Origin: Leptolyngbya sp. FACHB-261 | Lineage (GTDB): Bacteria > Cyanobacteriota > Cyanobacteriia > FACHB-261 | Reading direction: 5' to 3' | DNA length: 64,000 nt | Assembly: GCF_014696065.1 (NCBI RefSeq) | Contig: NZ_JACJPL010000026.1 | Span: 682,001-746,000, forward strand | Position numbers and translations under genes: made by a program | Part shown: piece after piece, positions 27,601 through 34,889 of the stretch | Layout of the letters: the number at the start of each line of letters is the position of its first letter | Position numbering within the stretch: the stretch's first letter is position 1 | The notes under the pieces: model-generated | Told to the model about the DNA's origin: nothing | What the model saw: the letters and a program-made list of their open reading frames with translations, nothing else | Database searches by the model: none

Positions 27601-27731
27601 TCTAGCTTGTTGGTAGTAACATTAACTGCCGTCTTTGTTAATGCTTTGAAGAGTTCTTTAAAGTCTAATTTGACAGGTTTGTATAGGAACGAGACTGGCT
27701 GCTTGATGGGAGTGCTGTCACTGCTGCTCAT
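24633..27731 (-). CDS. NACHT-type STAND NTPase with C-terminal pentapeptide repeats
   Basis: This is a 1032-residue NLR-like protein. The N-terminal helical region (about 20-90) resembles helical effector or adaptor domains that precede bacterial NACHT modules; 100-270 is helical and unassigned. The NTPase has Walker A GGPGSGKSS (278-286), Walker B LLIIFDGLDEL (345-355) and sensor-like ISSRD (391-395). A winged-helix segment has the family motif FEFTHKSFGEYL (598-609). About 38 pentapeptide repeats of A(N/D)LEG type form a quadrilateral beta-helix (787-978), and a basic tail ends it. Known bacterial NACHT proteins can act in phage defence, with the C-terminal repeats as sensor. No nuclease, protease or TIR effector domain is obvious. 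Third codon positions are AT-richer than in the flanking genes, which suggests separate acquisition. Confidence 0.88.
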   Translation of the reverse strand: MSSSDSTPIKQPVSFLYKPVKLDFKELFKALTKTAVNVTTNKLESVPDNLIDAAAALGLDKKPEEVAWALVARSLFRAMRDLMQERPTSQTHQTKDFEGVCEELASTLEMRGIVIDPQFFDNPKASALTKTIQKPFVQWLRAFGLSQSEANTIAARFPSYFTCALDEEWAEHPEVYACLKPSQTPFTDSAKQEQGWRSYSAWLQKEIDKPLLTEAFSLSQVYIAPRAYYEREKGQGEQEPRSSLEKAKFEKVVVDLERELEAWLGKAAPKDWIRVISGGPGSGKSSFTKAFAAKQAEKAQIPVLLIPLHRFKISDDLVEAVGKFVRSEHFLSRNPLDHEHGESRLLIIFDGLDELAMQGKAVTEAAQQFIDEVCNQLLSLNRDKTRLQVLISSRDLVIQDHERKLKRLGQILHVLPYFLPKNERERFIDLNSLLGQDQRQSWWELYGKANGKDYAALPSELNRDDLTEITSQPLLNYLVALAFNRGELNLTGEINLNGIYGGLLQSIYKRVWTDEQHPTLDKISEEEFTQVLEEIGLTVWHGNGRTATLQEIQKRLKECKLADSLEAFSQSAESGVTNLLIAFYFRRSGSSEQGENTFEFTHKSFGEYLTTRKIVGEVENICEELKRYRRNPRQGRSEQELLQIWVRLCGPTAIDFDLLRFVRDEVHLAYTQQPEEVRHWQQVLCCLIRYMLQNGMPMETLISTIPTFYEANRQARNAEEALLVMLNACAIQTQIVSEIDWPSPVAFGEWLSRLHGQRVLADVLALNCLSFLNLSGCILFLRDFVEVNLRKANLREANLGAANLEGANLARANLARANLARANLKKANLEGAILKKANLEGAILEGADLEDANLEGADLEGANLAGANLEGADLEGAILAGAILIEANLTGANLEGANLEGAYLEGAYLEDANLEGANLEDANLEGANLEGADLEGADLAGANLEGAYLEGADLEDANLAGANLEGAYLGGMILKGVKLDKNGHVLPENLQAVEKHRAWTSLMNLTAEKANIGIALAVSKKVEPIAHLLSKN
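24798..25373 (-). repeat. 15-bp tandem array encoding pentapeptide repeats
   Basis: About 38 tandem 15-bp units (top strand close to GATTCGCCCCTTCAA) cover the pentapeptide region of the NACHT gene. Units are nearly identical even at silent positions, and all six frames stay open over long stretches, so frames on the other strand here are by-products of the repeat. Confidence 0.92.
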
Positions 27732-28158
27732 GGTCCGTTCCTACTGACAATTCACCCTTTTCTAACAAAGCATTTGGCAAACCACCAGGATGTCTTTAAA
27801 GACCGGCCCAACCGCACTCGCAGCACCCCAATTGACCAACCAGCGCAGCACGTTTTGAAACTCAAGGCTGAATAGCCAACCATCATAGGCAGCCCCAATC
27901 TCAGCCACCACTCACACGGCATTAGCTCCTGCGCTGAACCTCTCCTGCGCAAGGACTGCATCAGGGCATGGAGACCATGCCCCTACCGGGTGGTTTGTGT
28001 TTGTGGGGGTGGGGTTTCTGTGCCCGGAGGCCCTGGGATGCTCCGCAAAATCCCCGAACTTCATCTCAGCTTGAAACTTCAGCCGCCAAGCTGGGGCACT
28101 TTGGCAATCAGCGTTATCCAGTCATCGGAGTCTGCTGCTCAACCGGAGCTGCTTGCCT
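27732..28158. other. Gap upstream of the NACHT gene; possible 48-49 residue peptide
   Basis: This region separates the divergent NACHT gene and the gene at 28373. On the minus strand a GTG-initiated frame from about 27908 to 27762 reads VVAEIGAAYDGWLFSLEF and onward, a hydrophobic peptide that looks like a fragment of a membrane protein. There is no clear ribosome-binding site for it. An overlapping 69-residue frame (27752-27961) looks non-coding. Neither is annotated as a gene. Palindromic repeat copy 3 lies at 27964-27993. Confidence 0.3.
27964..27993 (+). repeat. Palindromic interspersed repeat, copy 3
   Basis: GGGCATGG-AGA-CCATGCCC followed by CTACCGGGTGG. It has the same architecture as the other copies but a different arm sequence, meaning the stem is conserved by compensation rather than by identity. 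Confidence 0.75.
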
Positions 28159-28339
28159 CCCCAGTTGAGCGCCTTGCTCCCCGACCGGAGATAACGCTGC
28201 CCCAAATTGAGCCCCTATCTCCCCTCTATTTCCCCCAGTGAAATCAGTGGAGATAGACCACCCCCAAGTTGAGCGCTTTGCTCCCCAACTGGAGATTGTT
28301 TCTTCCCAGGTTGAGCGCCTAACTCCCCAGCCCGCGATA
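28159..28339 (+). repeat. Degenerate tandem repeats of about 40-50 bp
   Basis: Four imperfect units each carry a block close to CCCCAGTTGAGCGCCTTG followed by CTCCCC and GGAGAT: 28159, 28200, 28261 and 28305. Read on the + strand they encode Pro-rich units such as VERLAPRPEI and VERFAPQLEI, but in two different frames that overlap at GTGA (28238-28241). Together with the lack of a good start, this suggests repeat DNA upstream of the gene at 28373, not protein. Confidence 0.6.
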
Positions 28340-28372
28340 CCCCGTAAACCCATAATCAACAGGGATAGCTCA

Positions 28373-29074
28373 ATGAAAACTACCGGCCTCAACCGCTCCG
28401 AAGAAGCACTCCTAGAAGAAGCCAAAACCAAGCTAGACATCGCCCGCGAACGCATCAGCGACCTTGCCTACATGGGCATCACCGAGCAGTGGCTCGACCA
28501 ATTCCAGGCCAGCATCACCGCCTACGAAGCCCAGCCCAACCCCGCAACCATGCTCAGGCACCAGAAAGCCTTCACAGCGCTCAAAGACACCCTTCTTCAA
28601 CAAGCCGCTGACTGGGGCGACACCCTGCGCGACCGCTGCCATCTCGCCTTCAGCAGCAGCCCCCACGATCCCTTTCCTCACAGCGGCTTCCGCGCCGCTC
28701 GGCACAACGAGTCCAAAATGCTGATGGTCCTGCCCGCGCTGATTGACCTGGCCAGCGACCATGCCAGCACCCTGATCCGCTTCGGCCAACCCAGCGATTA
28801 CGCCGCCAAAGGTCAGGCCCTACGCGACCGCCTCGATAGCCTCAACCGCGAACAAGAAAAAGCCAAACTCAAGCGCAAGAACACAACCGCCAATCGCCGC
28901 CAAGCGATCCAAGACGTCCACGCCAACCTGCGCTACCTCAACCGCGCTGGCCTCGCCACCTACCGCAAACAGCCAAACGAGCGCGCCCTCTTCCGTAGCC
29001 TCGCCTCCCGCACCAGCCCCAACGCCGTCAGCCCAGCCAGCACCGACAACAACAGCCAAGCCGCCTCGGCCTGA
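28373..29074 (+). CDS. Helical protein of unknown function, C-rich codon use
   Basis: This 233-residue protein is predicted mainly alpha-helical and begins MKTTGLNRSEEALLEEAK. A central basic heptad-like stretch (REQEKAKLKRKNTTANRRQA, about 163-182) may bind nucleic acid. The C-terminus is Ser/Ala/Asn-rich and likely disordered. ATG at 28373 is chosen over an upstream GTG because AGGGA lies 9 bases before it and the upstream part is repeat DNA. Codons end strongly in C, as in the pair at 23409-24130, which also starts MKTT. I do not recognise a family. Confidence 0.65.
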   Translation: MKTTGLNRSEEALLEEAKTKLDIARERISDLAYMGITEQWLDQFQASITAYEAQPNPATMLRHQKAFTALKDTLLQQAADWGDTLRDRCHLAFSSSPHDPFPHSGFRAARHNESKMLMVLPALIDLASDHASTLIRFGQPSDYAAKGQALRDRLDSLNREQEKAKLKRKNTTANRRQAIQDVHANLRYLNRAGLATYRKQPNERALFRSLASRTSPNAVSPASTDNNSQAASA

Positions 29075-29090
29075 ACGCGCTCAAGCTCAA

Positions 29091-29170
29091 GGGCGGGGGA
29101 AACCCGCCCCTACCGGGTGGGCGAAGGATTAAGGGCGGGGAGAACCCGCCCCTACCGGGTGGGCGAAGGG
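29091..29170 (+). repeat. Two tandem palindromic repeats, copies 4 and 5
   Basis: Two head-to-tail units (29091-29132 and 29133-29170) each read GGGCGGG, a short AA-containing loop, CCCGCCC, then CTACCGGGTGGGCGAAGG. They are nearly identical, which points to a recent local duplication. They lie directly after the stop of the unknown helical protein. Confidence 0.85.
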
Positions 29171-29266
29171 AGAGAACTTTTCTGCCTCAGACCCTTCACA
29201 TGTCTCCCCCTTCTCTCGCAGGCCTCCCTCTTCCCTATGTAGGCAAAAGGGCCAGAGGGTTAGGTC

Positions 29267-30154
29267 CTAGCCCACCAGCTCAACTTCTGGCATCGCCAAG
29301 GGCCGAGTCACCTGACGCAGCAACACTGCATCCAGGCGATTATCCGCCACCCGCGCGGCCTCCAACTCCAATTCCCCCCACACCAGCCGCTCGCCCTGCT
29401 GTGGCACACGACCCAACTCGTGAATCATGAAGCCTGCTAGCGTGCGGTAGGCCGGGTTCGAGGGCAGCGTCAGCCCCAAAGTTTCATTCAACATCGTCAG
29501 CTCTAGCACCCCCGAAACCATGACCGAATGCGGATCGGCCTGAAGCACGGGAGCCTGAGCGGGCGTCAATTCTGGCAGCGCATTCTGCCGCCGCTTCAGC
29601 CAGCCGGTGAGCAGACTCACGGTGCCATCCAGGACGACCAGCAACGGCCAGAACAGATAGGCGCAAATCTGGAGCGGACGGATCAGCAGCAGGGCTGTGC
29701 GCTCAGGCGCATTGGCTGCCAACACCTTCGGCACCAACTCCCCCAGCGAAATCTCAACATAAGTTACCAGCAAAAAAGCCAGCGCTACGGCAATCGTATG
29801 CGTGCTCACCATTGACCCCACCGGACCTAACGGCAGATGCGAGGTCCAGGGCTCAATCCAATGCACGGTTGCATCCTCCCCCAGCCAGCCCAACAACAAA
29901 CTGCCCGCGGTCGTGCCCGTCTGCGTGACTGACAGATAGCGCTCCAAATGATTCTGAGCGTATTGAACCCGTTGTGCTGCCTCATTGGCCTGACCCTGGT
30001 TCTCAGCCAGACGAGCAATTTGCTGCCGCGATGCCGAAACCAGTGCCAGCTCCGCTGCCACAAAAAAAGCAATCACCAGCGTCAGCAGAAACAGCCCTGC
30101 CAGCCGCAGCAGTGTCTCTGCGACTTCAATCTCTAGTGCTTGCAGACTACTCAA
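29267..30154 (-). CDS. CNNM/HlyC-CorC family membrane protein lacking CBS domains
   Basis: This 295-residue protein has an N-terminal CNNM-type membrane domain (about residues 12-190): FFVAAELALVSASRQQI, then the conserved GTTAGSLLLGWLGEDA and LLVTYVEISLGELVPKVLA. It jumps straight to the C-terminal CorC/HlyC (transporter-associated) domain, about 205-285 (SVMVSGVLELTMLNETLGL ... LGRVPQQGERLVW). The CBS pair normally between them, which binds Mg-ATP, is absent, and the protein is about 130-150 residues shorter than usual. No frameshift is needed, so this is a clean internal loss. The family is linked to Mg2+ or Co2+ efflux. The TTG start follows AGTAAGG. It lies 34 bp after folK on the same strand. 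Confidence 0.8.
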   Translation of the reverse strand: MSSLQALEIEVAETLLRLAGLFLLTLVIAFFVAAELALVSASRQQIARLAENQGQANEAAQRVQYAQNHLERYLSVTQTGTTAGSLLLGWLGEDATVHWIEPWTSHLPLGPVGSMVSTHTIAVALAFLLVTYVEISLGELVPKVLAANAPERTALLLIRPLQICAYLFWPLLVVLDGTVSLLTGWLKRRQNALPELTPAQAPVLQADPHSVMVSGVLELTMLNETLGLTLPSNPAYRTLAGFMIHELGRVPQQGERLVWGELELEAARVADNRLDAVLLRQVTRPLAMPEVELVG

Positions 30155-30188
30155 CCTTACTTTCCCCGTGCCCAGTGCTACTTCAATC

Positions 30189-30644
30189 TCAACACACCGG
30201 CGCTCTGCGGCTAACCCCTAAACGGTCAATCTGGGTTGCTAATTGCGCCACAGTCTGCTTCAAGACCGGGTGAACCCAATCCGGCGCGATATCGGCCAGA
30301 GGCACCAGCACAAAACCCCGCTGATGCATACGCGGATGGGGCACGGTTAGCTCCGGCGTCTCCAGCACCAGCGAGCCATACAGCAACAAGTCCAAATCCA
30401 AAGTGCGGGGTCCGTTGCGCTCCAGCCGTACCCGTCCGGCCTGCTGCTCTATAGCCAGCAGCGTTTGCAACAGGGGCAGCGGCTCTAGAGTCGTATCTAG
30501 CAACGCACAGCAATTGAGATAGTCAGGTTGGGGCGGCCCAACCGGTACGGTTTCATAAACATCAGAAACCCGCAGCAGCGATAACCCCGGAGTCAATTCC
30601 AGAGCGCGCAATGCCTGCTTGAGGATTGCAGCAGAATCGCCCAA
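30189..30644 (-). CDS. folK: 6-hydroxymethyl-dihydropterin pyrophosphokinase (HPPK)
   Basis: HPPK transfers pyrophosphate from ATP to 6-hydroxymethyl-dihydropterin in folate synthesis. The conserved blocks QPDYLNCCALLDTTL, RNGPRTLDLDLLLYG and VPHPRMHQRGFVLVPL are present. The first canonical start codon (TTG at 30644) falls inside the conserved N-terminal motif. The same frame continues upstream as ALALGGNLGDS, which matches the family's A(L/I)GSNLG strand. No ATG, GTG or TTG exists between that segment and an in-frame TAG at about 30705-30707, so translation probably begins at a non-canonical codon such as CTG at 30680. The given coordinates are therefore a minimum. Confidence 0.85.
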   Translation of the reverse strand: MGDSAAILKQALRALELTPGLSLLRVSDVYETVPVGPPQPDYLNCCALLDTTLEPLPLLQTLLAIEQQAGRVRLERNGPRTLDLDLLLYGSLVLETPELTVPHPRMHQRGFVLVPLADIAPDWVHPVLKQTVAQLATQIDRLGVSRRAPVC

Positions 30645-30795
30645 GTTACCGCCCAGAGCGAGGGCAAACGGCGTGTTCAGGGTAAGGTCGTAGGCCAGTG
30701 AGAGCTATACTGTAGCCTAGGTTCACGACCTAGAACATTCTGGATGTCTCTCCTGTTTCAGGGGGAGCAGCCAGACGCAATGCCCAGTAAAGCGA

Positions 30796-31647
30796 GTGGA
30801 TTTAGCGCAAATTTTCAGAACACCTAACCCGGTGATTGGGGTCGTCCATTTGTCCCCTCTGCCCACATCACCTCGTTGGGGCGGTAGCCTACAGGCGGTC
30901 ATTAATCGAGCCGAACAAGAAGCCACTGCCCTAGCAGCAGGCGGCGTCAACGGCATCATTGTTGAAAACTTCTTTGACGCCCCCTTTCCCAAGGACCAGG
31001 TTGATCCGGCAGTGGTCAGCGCCATGAGCCTAGTTATCCAGCGGCTCAAGCATCTGATCACGCTGCCGCTAGGCGTGAATGTCTTGCGCAACGATGCCCA
31101 CAGTGCCTTGGCAATTGCTGCCTGTGTGGGCGCAGAGTTCATTCGGGTCAATGTGCTCACCGGCGTCATGGCCACCGACCAGGGCTTGATCGAAGGGCAG
31201 GCGCACCAGTTGCATCGCTACCGCCGCGAGCTGGGAGCCGATGTCAAGATTTTTGCCGATGTCTTAGTGAAGCACGCCCGTCCCCTAGGCACTCCCAACC
31301 TCACCACCGCAGTTCAAGAAACGATCGAGCGCGGTCTGGCTGATGCCGTAATTTTGTCGGGCTGGGCCACCGGTAGCCCGCCAAGCCTTGAAGACCTGGA
31401 ACTGGCCAGTGCCGCCGCTGGCTCAACGCCAGTATTCATCGGTTCTGGAGCCGACTGGGAGAACATCGGTAGTCTAATTCGGGCCGCTGATGGCGTAATT
31501 GTCTCCAGCGCTCTCAAGCGCCACGGTCAAATTCAGCAAACCATTGACCCAACGCGGGTTAGCCGCTTTGTCGAGGCGATGCGCCGAGGGCTGCAAGCCC
31601 GGACTCAAACTCAGGGCACAAGCCAGTCAATGAAGGTGCGCTACTGA
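30796..31647 (+). CDS. btpA: Photosystem I biogenesis protein BtpA
   Basis: This 283-residue TIM-barrel protein of the BtpA/SgcQ family includes GVVHLSPLPTSPRWGG, GGVNGIIVENFFDAPF, the strand NVLRNDAHSAL and IGSGADWENI. In Synechocystis BtpA is needed for stable accumulation of photosystem I reaction-centre proteins and is peripherally attached to thylakoids. The GTG at 30796 is the first start compatible with the family N-terminus; an ATG at 30780 is out of frame. The gene is divergent from folK, and the short intergenic region must serve both. Confidence 0.9.
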   Translation: MDLAQIFRTPNPVIGVVHLSPLPTSPRWGGSLQAVINRAEQEATALAAGGVNGIIVENFFDAPFPKDQVDPAVVSAMSLVIQRLKHLITLPLGVNVLRNDAHSALAIAACVGAEFIRVNVLTGVMATDQGLIEGQAHQLHRYRRELGADVKIFADVLVKHARPLGTPNLTTAVQETIERGLADAVILSGWATGSPPSLEDLELASAAAGSTPVFIGSGADWENIGSLIRAADGVIVSSALKRHGQIQQTIDPTRVSRFVEAMRRGLQARTQTQGTSQSMKVRY

Positions 31648-31844
31648 TCGCTCAAAATCAAGTTAAAAACCTTGAAACCCTTGTCTCGATTGGGATTGTG
31701 CTTCTGAATTTCGAGTAAATCCGAGGTGTAATGGGCTTGGCCTCAGTTACAGTTGGGGTGATGCAGCGCGACCTCTGTAGGGCACGCTGATTGCACTGGA
31801 TCGAAGTTATCTAGGAAACTCTCACCACAGACTTTCATCGCACA

Positions 31845-32768
31845 ATGGGTCGTCGAAGCCGTCAAACCCCCTGGATTCACCGCTGGTCCCGTCCGATCAT
31901 TGCGGTTATTGCTGCCTGTGGCGCACTGCTCACTGCCTACTTAACGATCACGCACTTCACCGGAACGCAAGTTGCCCTCTGCACCGAGAAGGGAAGCGGC
32001 TGCGACGTAGTGCTCAGCAGCCCCTACGCTCGCTTGTTTGGTATCCCCCTGACAATCTTTGGCTGCCTGGGATACCTGGGCTTGGGTGCGCTGGCAGTTG
32101 CGCCCCTACTCGTGAAGCCCGAGCAGAACAAAGACCTACACCAAAAGCTCGAAGACATCACCTGGCCGCTCCTGCTGGCCGGGGCCACAGCCACTGTGAT
32201 CTTCAGTGCCTACTTGATGACCTTGCTGGTCTTTGTCTTCAAGACCCCCTGCCTCTACTGCATCAGCTCCGCCCTCTTCATGACCAGCATCTTCTTGCTG
32301 ACTATCTTTGGGCGCTACTGGCAAGACGTCGGCCAGGTCTTATTCACCAGTTCCTTGGTCGGTGTGGTGGCGCTGATGGGCGTGTTTGGCTTTCATGCTG
32401 CCGCTAGCCAGGGCAGTATGGTTGCCAGTGGCAGCACATACCCGGCGCAGTTAGCGCAACATCTCACGCAGACGGGTGCCAAGATGTACGGTGCTTACTG
32501 GTGTCCCCACTGTCTGGAGCAGAAAGCTCTGTTTGGCGAAGCCGCTAAGCAGCTGGACTACGTAGAGTGTGACCCGAACGGTGAAAACCCTCGGCCCCAG
32601 CTTTGTCAGGCCAAGAACATCCAGGGCTATCCCACATGGGAAATCAAAGGTCAGATGATCGAAGGTTCTCAACCTCTAGATAAACTCGCCGACCTCTCCA
32701 ACTACTCTGGTCCCCGCACTGGATCTCAGACCGCGACACCAGCCGCAGTGCCAGTGCCAACCCCTTAG
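31845..32768 (+). CDS. VKOR-thioredoxin fusion, disulfide-bond formation
   Basis: This 307-residue protein has a VKOR membrane domain with four or five helices (about 15-190) fused to a periplasmic thioredoxin-like domain (about 200-285). Active-site cysteines: the loop pair Cys46 and Cys53 (CTEKGSGC), the helix pair Cys136-x2-Cys139 (CLYC), and thioredoxin-type WCPHC at Cys220/Cys223. The enzyme oxidises lumenal or periplasmic thiols and passes electrons to quinone. In cyanobacteria it supports photosystem assembly (LtoA homologue in plants). A Pro/Ala tail follows. Monocistronic, with a strong inverted repeat behind it. Confidence 0.95.
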   Translation: MGRRSRQTPWIHRWSRPIIAVIAACGALLTAYLTITHFTGTQVALCTEKGSGCDVVLSSPYARLFGIPLTIFGCLGYLGLGALAVAPLLVKPEQNKDLHQKLEDITWPLLLAGATATVIFSAYLMTLLVFVFKTPCLYCISSALFMTSIFLLTIFGRYWQDVGQVLFTSSLVGVVALMGVFGFHAAASQGSMVASGSTYPAQLAQHLTQTGAKMYGAYWCPHCLEQKALFGEAAKQLDYVECDPNGENPRPQLCQAKNIQGYPTWEIKGQMIEGSQPLDKLADLSNYSGPRTGSQTATPAAVPVPTP

Positions 32769-32796
32769 TCTTGAGCGCTATTTCAACGATCAATCC

Positions 32797-32846
32797 CAAA
32801 TCATCAACCCCCCTGAGCGCGTGGCTTAGGGGGGTTGATGATTTGG
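32797..32846. terminator. Bidirectional hairpin between VKOR and gatA
   Basis: A stem of about 22 bp with one mismatch (AAATCATCAACCCCCCT pairing with AGGGGGGTTGATGATTT) lies between convergent genes. On the + strand a T5 run follows 6 bases later. It probably ends both transcripts. Confidence 0.75.
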
Positions 32847-32885
32847 ACTAGTTTTTAGAAAACCAGTTCTAGACCAGCAATATAC

Positions 32886-34334
32886 CTACAGCTTCGGCGA
32901 GCGGGTGTGCCACTCAGTTGCTTGCTCATAAGCGTAGGCCGTCTGGAGCAACACGTCTTCGCGCAACACGCCAGAAATCAGTTGCAAGCCAATCGGCAAC
33001 CCTCTGGAATCAAAACCGCAAGGCAAGCTCAAACCCGGTAGACCCGCTAAGTTCACCGGAATCGTCATCAGGTCCGACAGATACATGCTCAGCGGATCAG
33101 CAGTCTTTTCGCCTGCTTGGAAGGCAGTGGTCGGACAAGTTGGGGAAACCAGCACCTCTACTTGCTCGAAGGCGGCTTCGAAGTCCTGTTTGATCAGCGT
33201 GCGTACCTTCTGCGCCTTGAGGTAATAGGCATCGTAGTAGCCTGCCGATAGGGCATAGGTGCCGATCATGATGCGGCGCTTCACCTCCGCACCAAAACCC
33301 TGATCGCGAGTCCGGGCATACATGTTGAGCAGATTATCGGCCTCTTCATTACGGAAGCCATACCTGACGCCGTCGTAGCGAGCCAAGTTCGCAGAAGCCT
33401 CTGAGGGCGCAATGATGTAGTAGGTCGGCAGGCCGTAGCGGAAGCTGGGACAAGAGATTTCTTGGACCTCGGCCCCCAGTTCTTCAAAGGTTTTGATCGC
33501 AGCTCGCACTGCTGCTTCTACTTCCGCCTCCAAACCTTCCCCAAAGGTTTCACGAATCACCCCAATCTTGCGACCTTTGAGGTCAGGGGTGAGGCCAGCA
33601 GTGTAATTGGGAATCGGCACGTTCAGGCTAGTGGAGTCTTGCGGATCATGACCGGCAATCGCCTGCAAGAGAATCGCTGCATCCTCAACCGTGCGGGCAA
33701 AGGGGCCGATCTGATCTAGAGAAGAGGCAAAGGCAACCAGACCAAATCGAGAAACCAGACCATAGGTCGGCTTCATGCCCACCACGCCGCAAAAGGCCGC
33801 AGGCTGACGAATCGAACCGCCAGTATCTGAGCCCAAAGACACCACGCATTCTTCTGCAGCGACTGCCGCCGCAGACCCACCAGACGAACCTCCCGGCACA
33901 CGGGAGAGATCCCAGGGATTCGCTGTGAGCTGGAAGGCTGAGTTCTCGGTGGAGCTGCCCATCGCAAACTCATCCAGGTTGGTTTTGCCAACCATCACGG
34001 CACCAGCCTCGTCCAACTTGCGCGTCACTGTGGACTCATAGGGCGCAACGAAAGACTTGAGGATCTGGGAGCCACAAGTGGTTGGCGTCCCTACCATGCA
34101 CAGGTTGTCTTTGATGCCAATTGGAATGCCAGCCAGTGGGCTAATCTCTTCACCCCGTGCGATCTGCTCATCGACTCGTTTGGCTTGGGCTAAAGCCCGG
34201 TCGGCCATGATATGCAGAAAGCTCTTGAGTCGGGGTTCTAGCTGCTCAATCCGCTGCAACGCTTCCTGCGCCAGTTCGATCGCCGAGCGTTCCTTGTGGA
34301 TGAGCTGGGTGTGCAGATCTCGGATGGAGGGCAT
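32886..34334 (-). CDS. gatA: Glutamyl-tRNA(Gln)/aspartyl-tRNA(Asn) amidotransferase subunit A
   Basis: GatA is the amidase that releases ammonia from glutamine for Glu-tRNA(Gln) transamidation. The amidase signature has the catalytic lysine in [17 protein letters not shown] and the Ser-cisSer pair in [15 protein letters not shown], followed by [12 protein letters not shown]. The start is set at ATG 34334 (MPSIRDLH, the family start), giving 482 residues; a longer frame adds 15 unlikely residues. gatB and gatC are not adjacent, as is usual in cyanobacteria. Confidence 0.95.
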   Translation of the reverse strand: MPSIRDLHTQLIHKERSAIELAQEALQRIEQLEPRLKSFLHIMADRALAQAKRVDEQIARGEEISPLAGIPIGIKDNLCMVGTPTTCGSQILKSFVAPYESTVTRKLDEAGAVMVGKTNLDEFAMGSSTENSAFQLTANPWDLSRVPGGSSGGSAAAVAAEECVVSLGSDTGGSIRQPAAFCGVVGMKPTYGLVSRFGLVAFASSLDQIGPFARTVEDAAILLQAIAGHDPQDSTSLNVPIPNYTAGLTPDLKGRKIGVIRETFGEGLEAEVEAAVRAAIKTFEELGAEVQEISCPSFRYGLPTYYIIAPSEASANLARYDGVRYGFRNEEADNLLNMYARTRDQGFGAEVKRRIMIGTYALSAGYYDAYYLKAQKVRTLIKQDFEAAFEQVEVLVSPTCPTTAFQAGEKTADPLSMYLSDLMTIPVNLAGLPGLSLPCGFDSRGLPIGLQLISGVLREDVLLQTAYAYEQATEWHTRSPKL

Positions 34335-34889
34335 GGATACCGCGTTGAAATGATGACAGACTAGGCATCCAGCATACACTCTAGGCCCCTGCTCTATTAC
34401 TCAAGCAGGCCGCTGTTACCAATCCAAAACATAAGCAAATTAAGTTTGAGGCTTAGCCTGAGCTAGAAAACAGCCACACTCACTTACTCGCTCAACTTGC
34501 CGCACTCAACATAAGGTCAAAGCAAAAAGCTCAAAGCAAGAAGCTCAAAGCAAGTTCAGCCTGAGCATTGCTTTGTCATCGATTCTGAAGACTCAGGATC
34601 TAAGACCAGACATTTGATTGGCAGGACTCCTGTAGTGTGTTTCTTGAGCAACGCGCCTGCCTTTAGATGTCTATAGATACCGCAGATATCGCGCAGATAT
34701 CGCTATAGATACCGCAGCTACGGCATAAATCCAATTGGTTAGAGCTAACAAGCTTGAAGCTAGCAACCTTGGGCGACGTAGAGCCTATTCGTGTAATCAG
34801 TAGGCAAAGAGCACTGCAAGGCTACAGCGGAACCGCGGCTGCATCAGGTTAGGTGTATTGCAACTGCCACGCGAGAGGAGAACAGGGCT
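34335..34889. other. Intergenic region with short direct repeats
   Basis: About 555 bp between divergent gatA and the GT-C gene. It contains AAGCTCAAAGCAAG-type direct repeats (34515-34555) and a duplicated CTATAGATACCGCAG (about 34671 and 34702) enclosing two GCAGATATCGC copies. No gene or RNA is recognised. Promoters for both neighbours must lie here. Confidence 0.5.
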
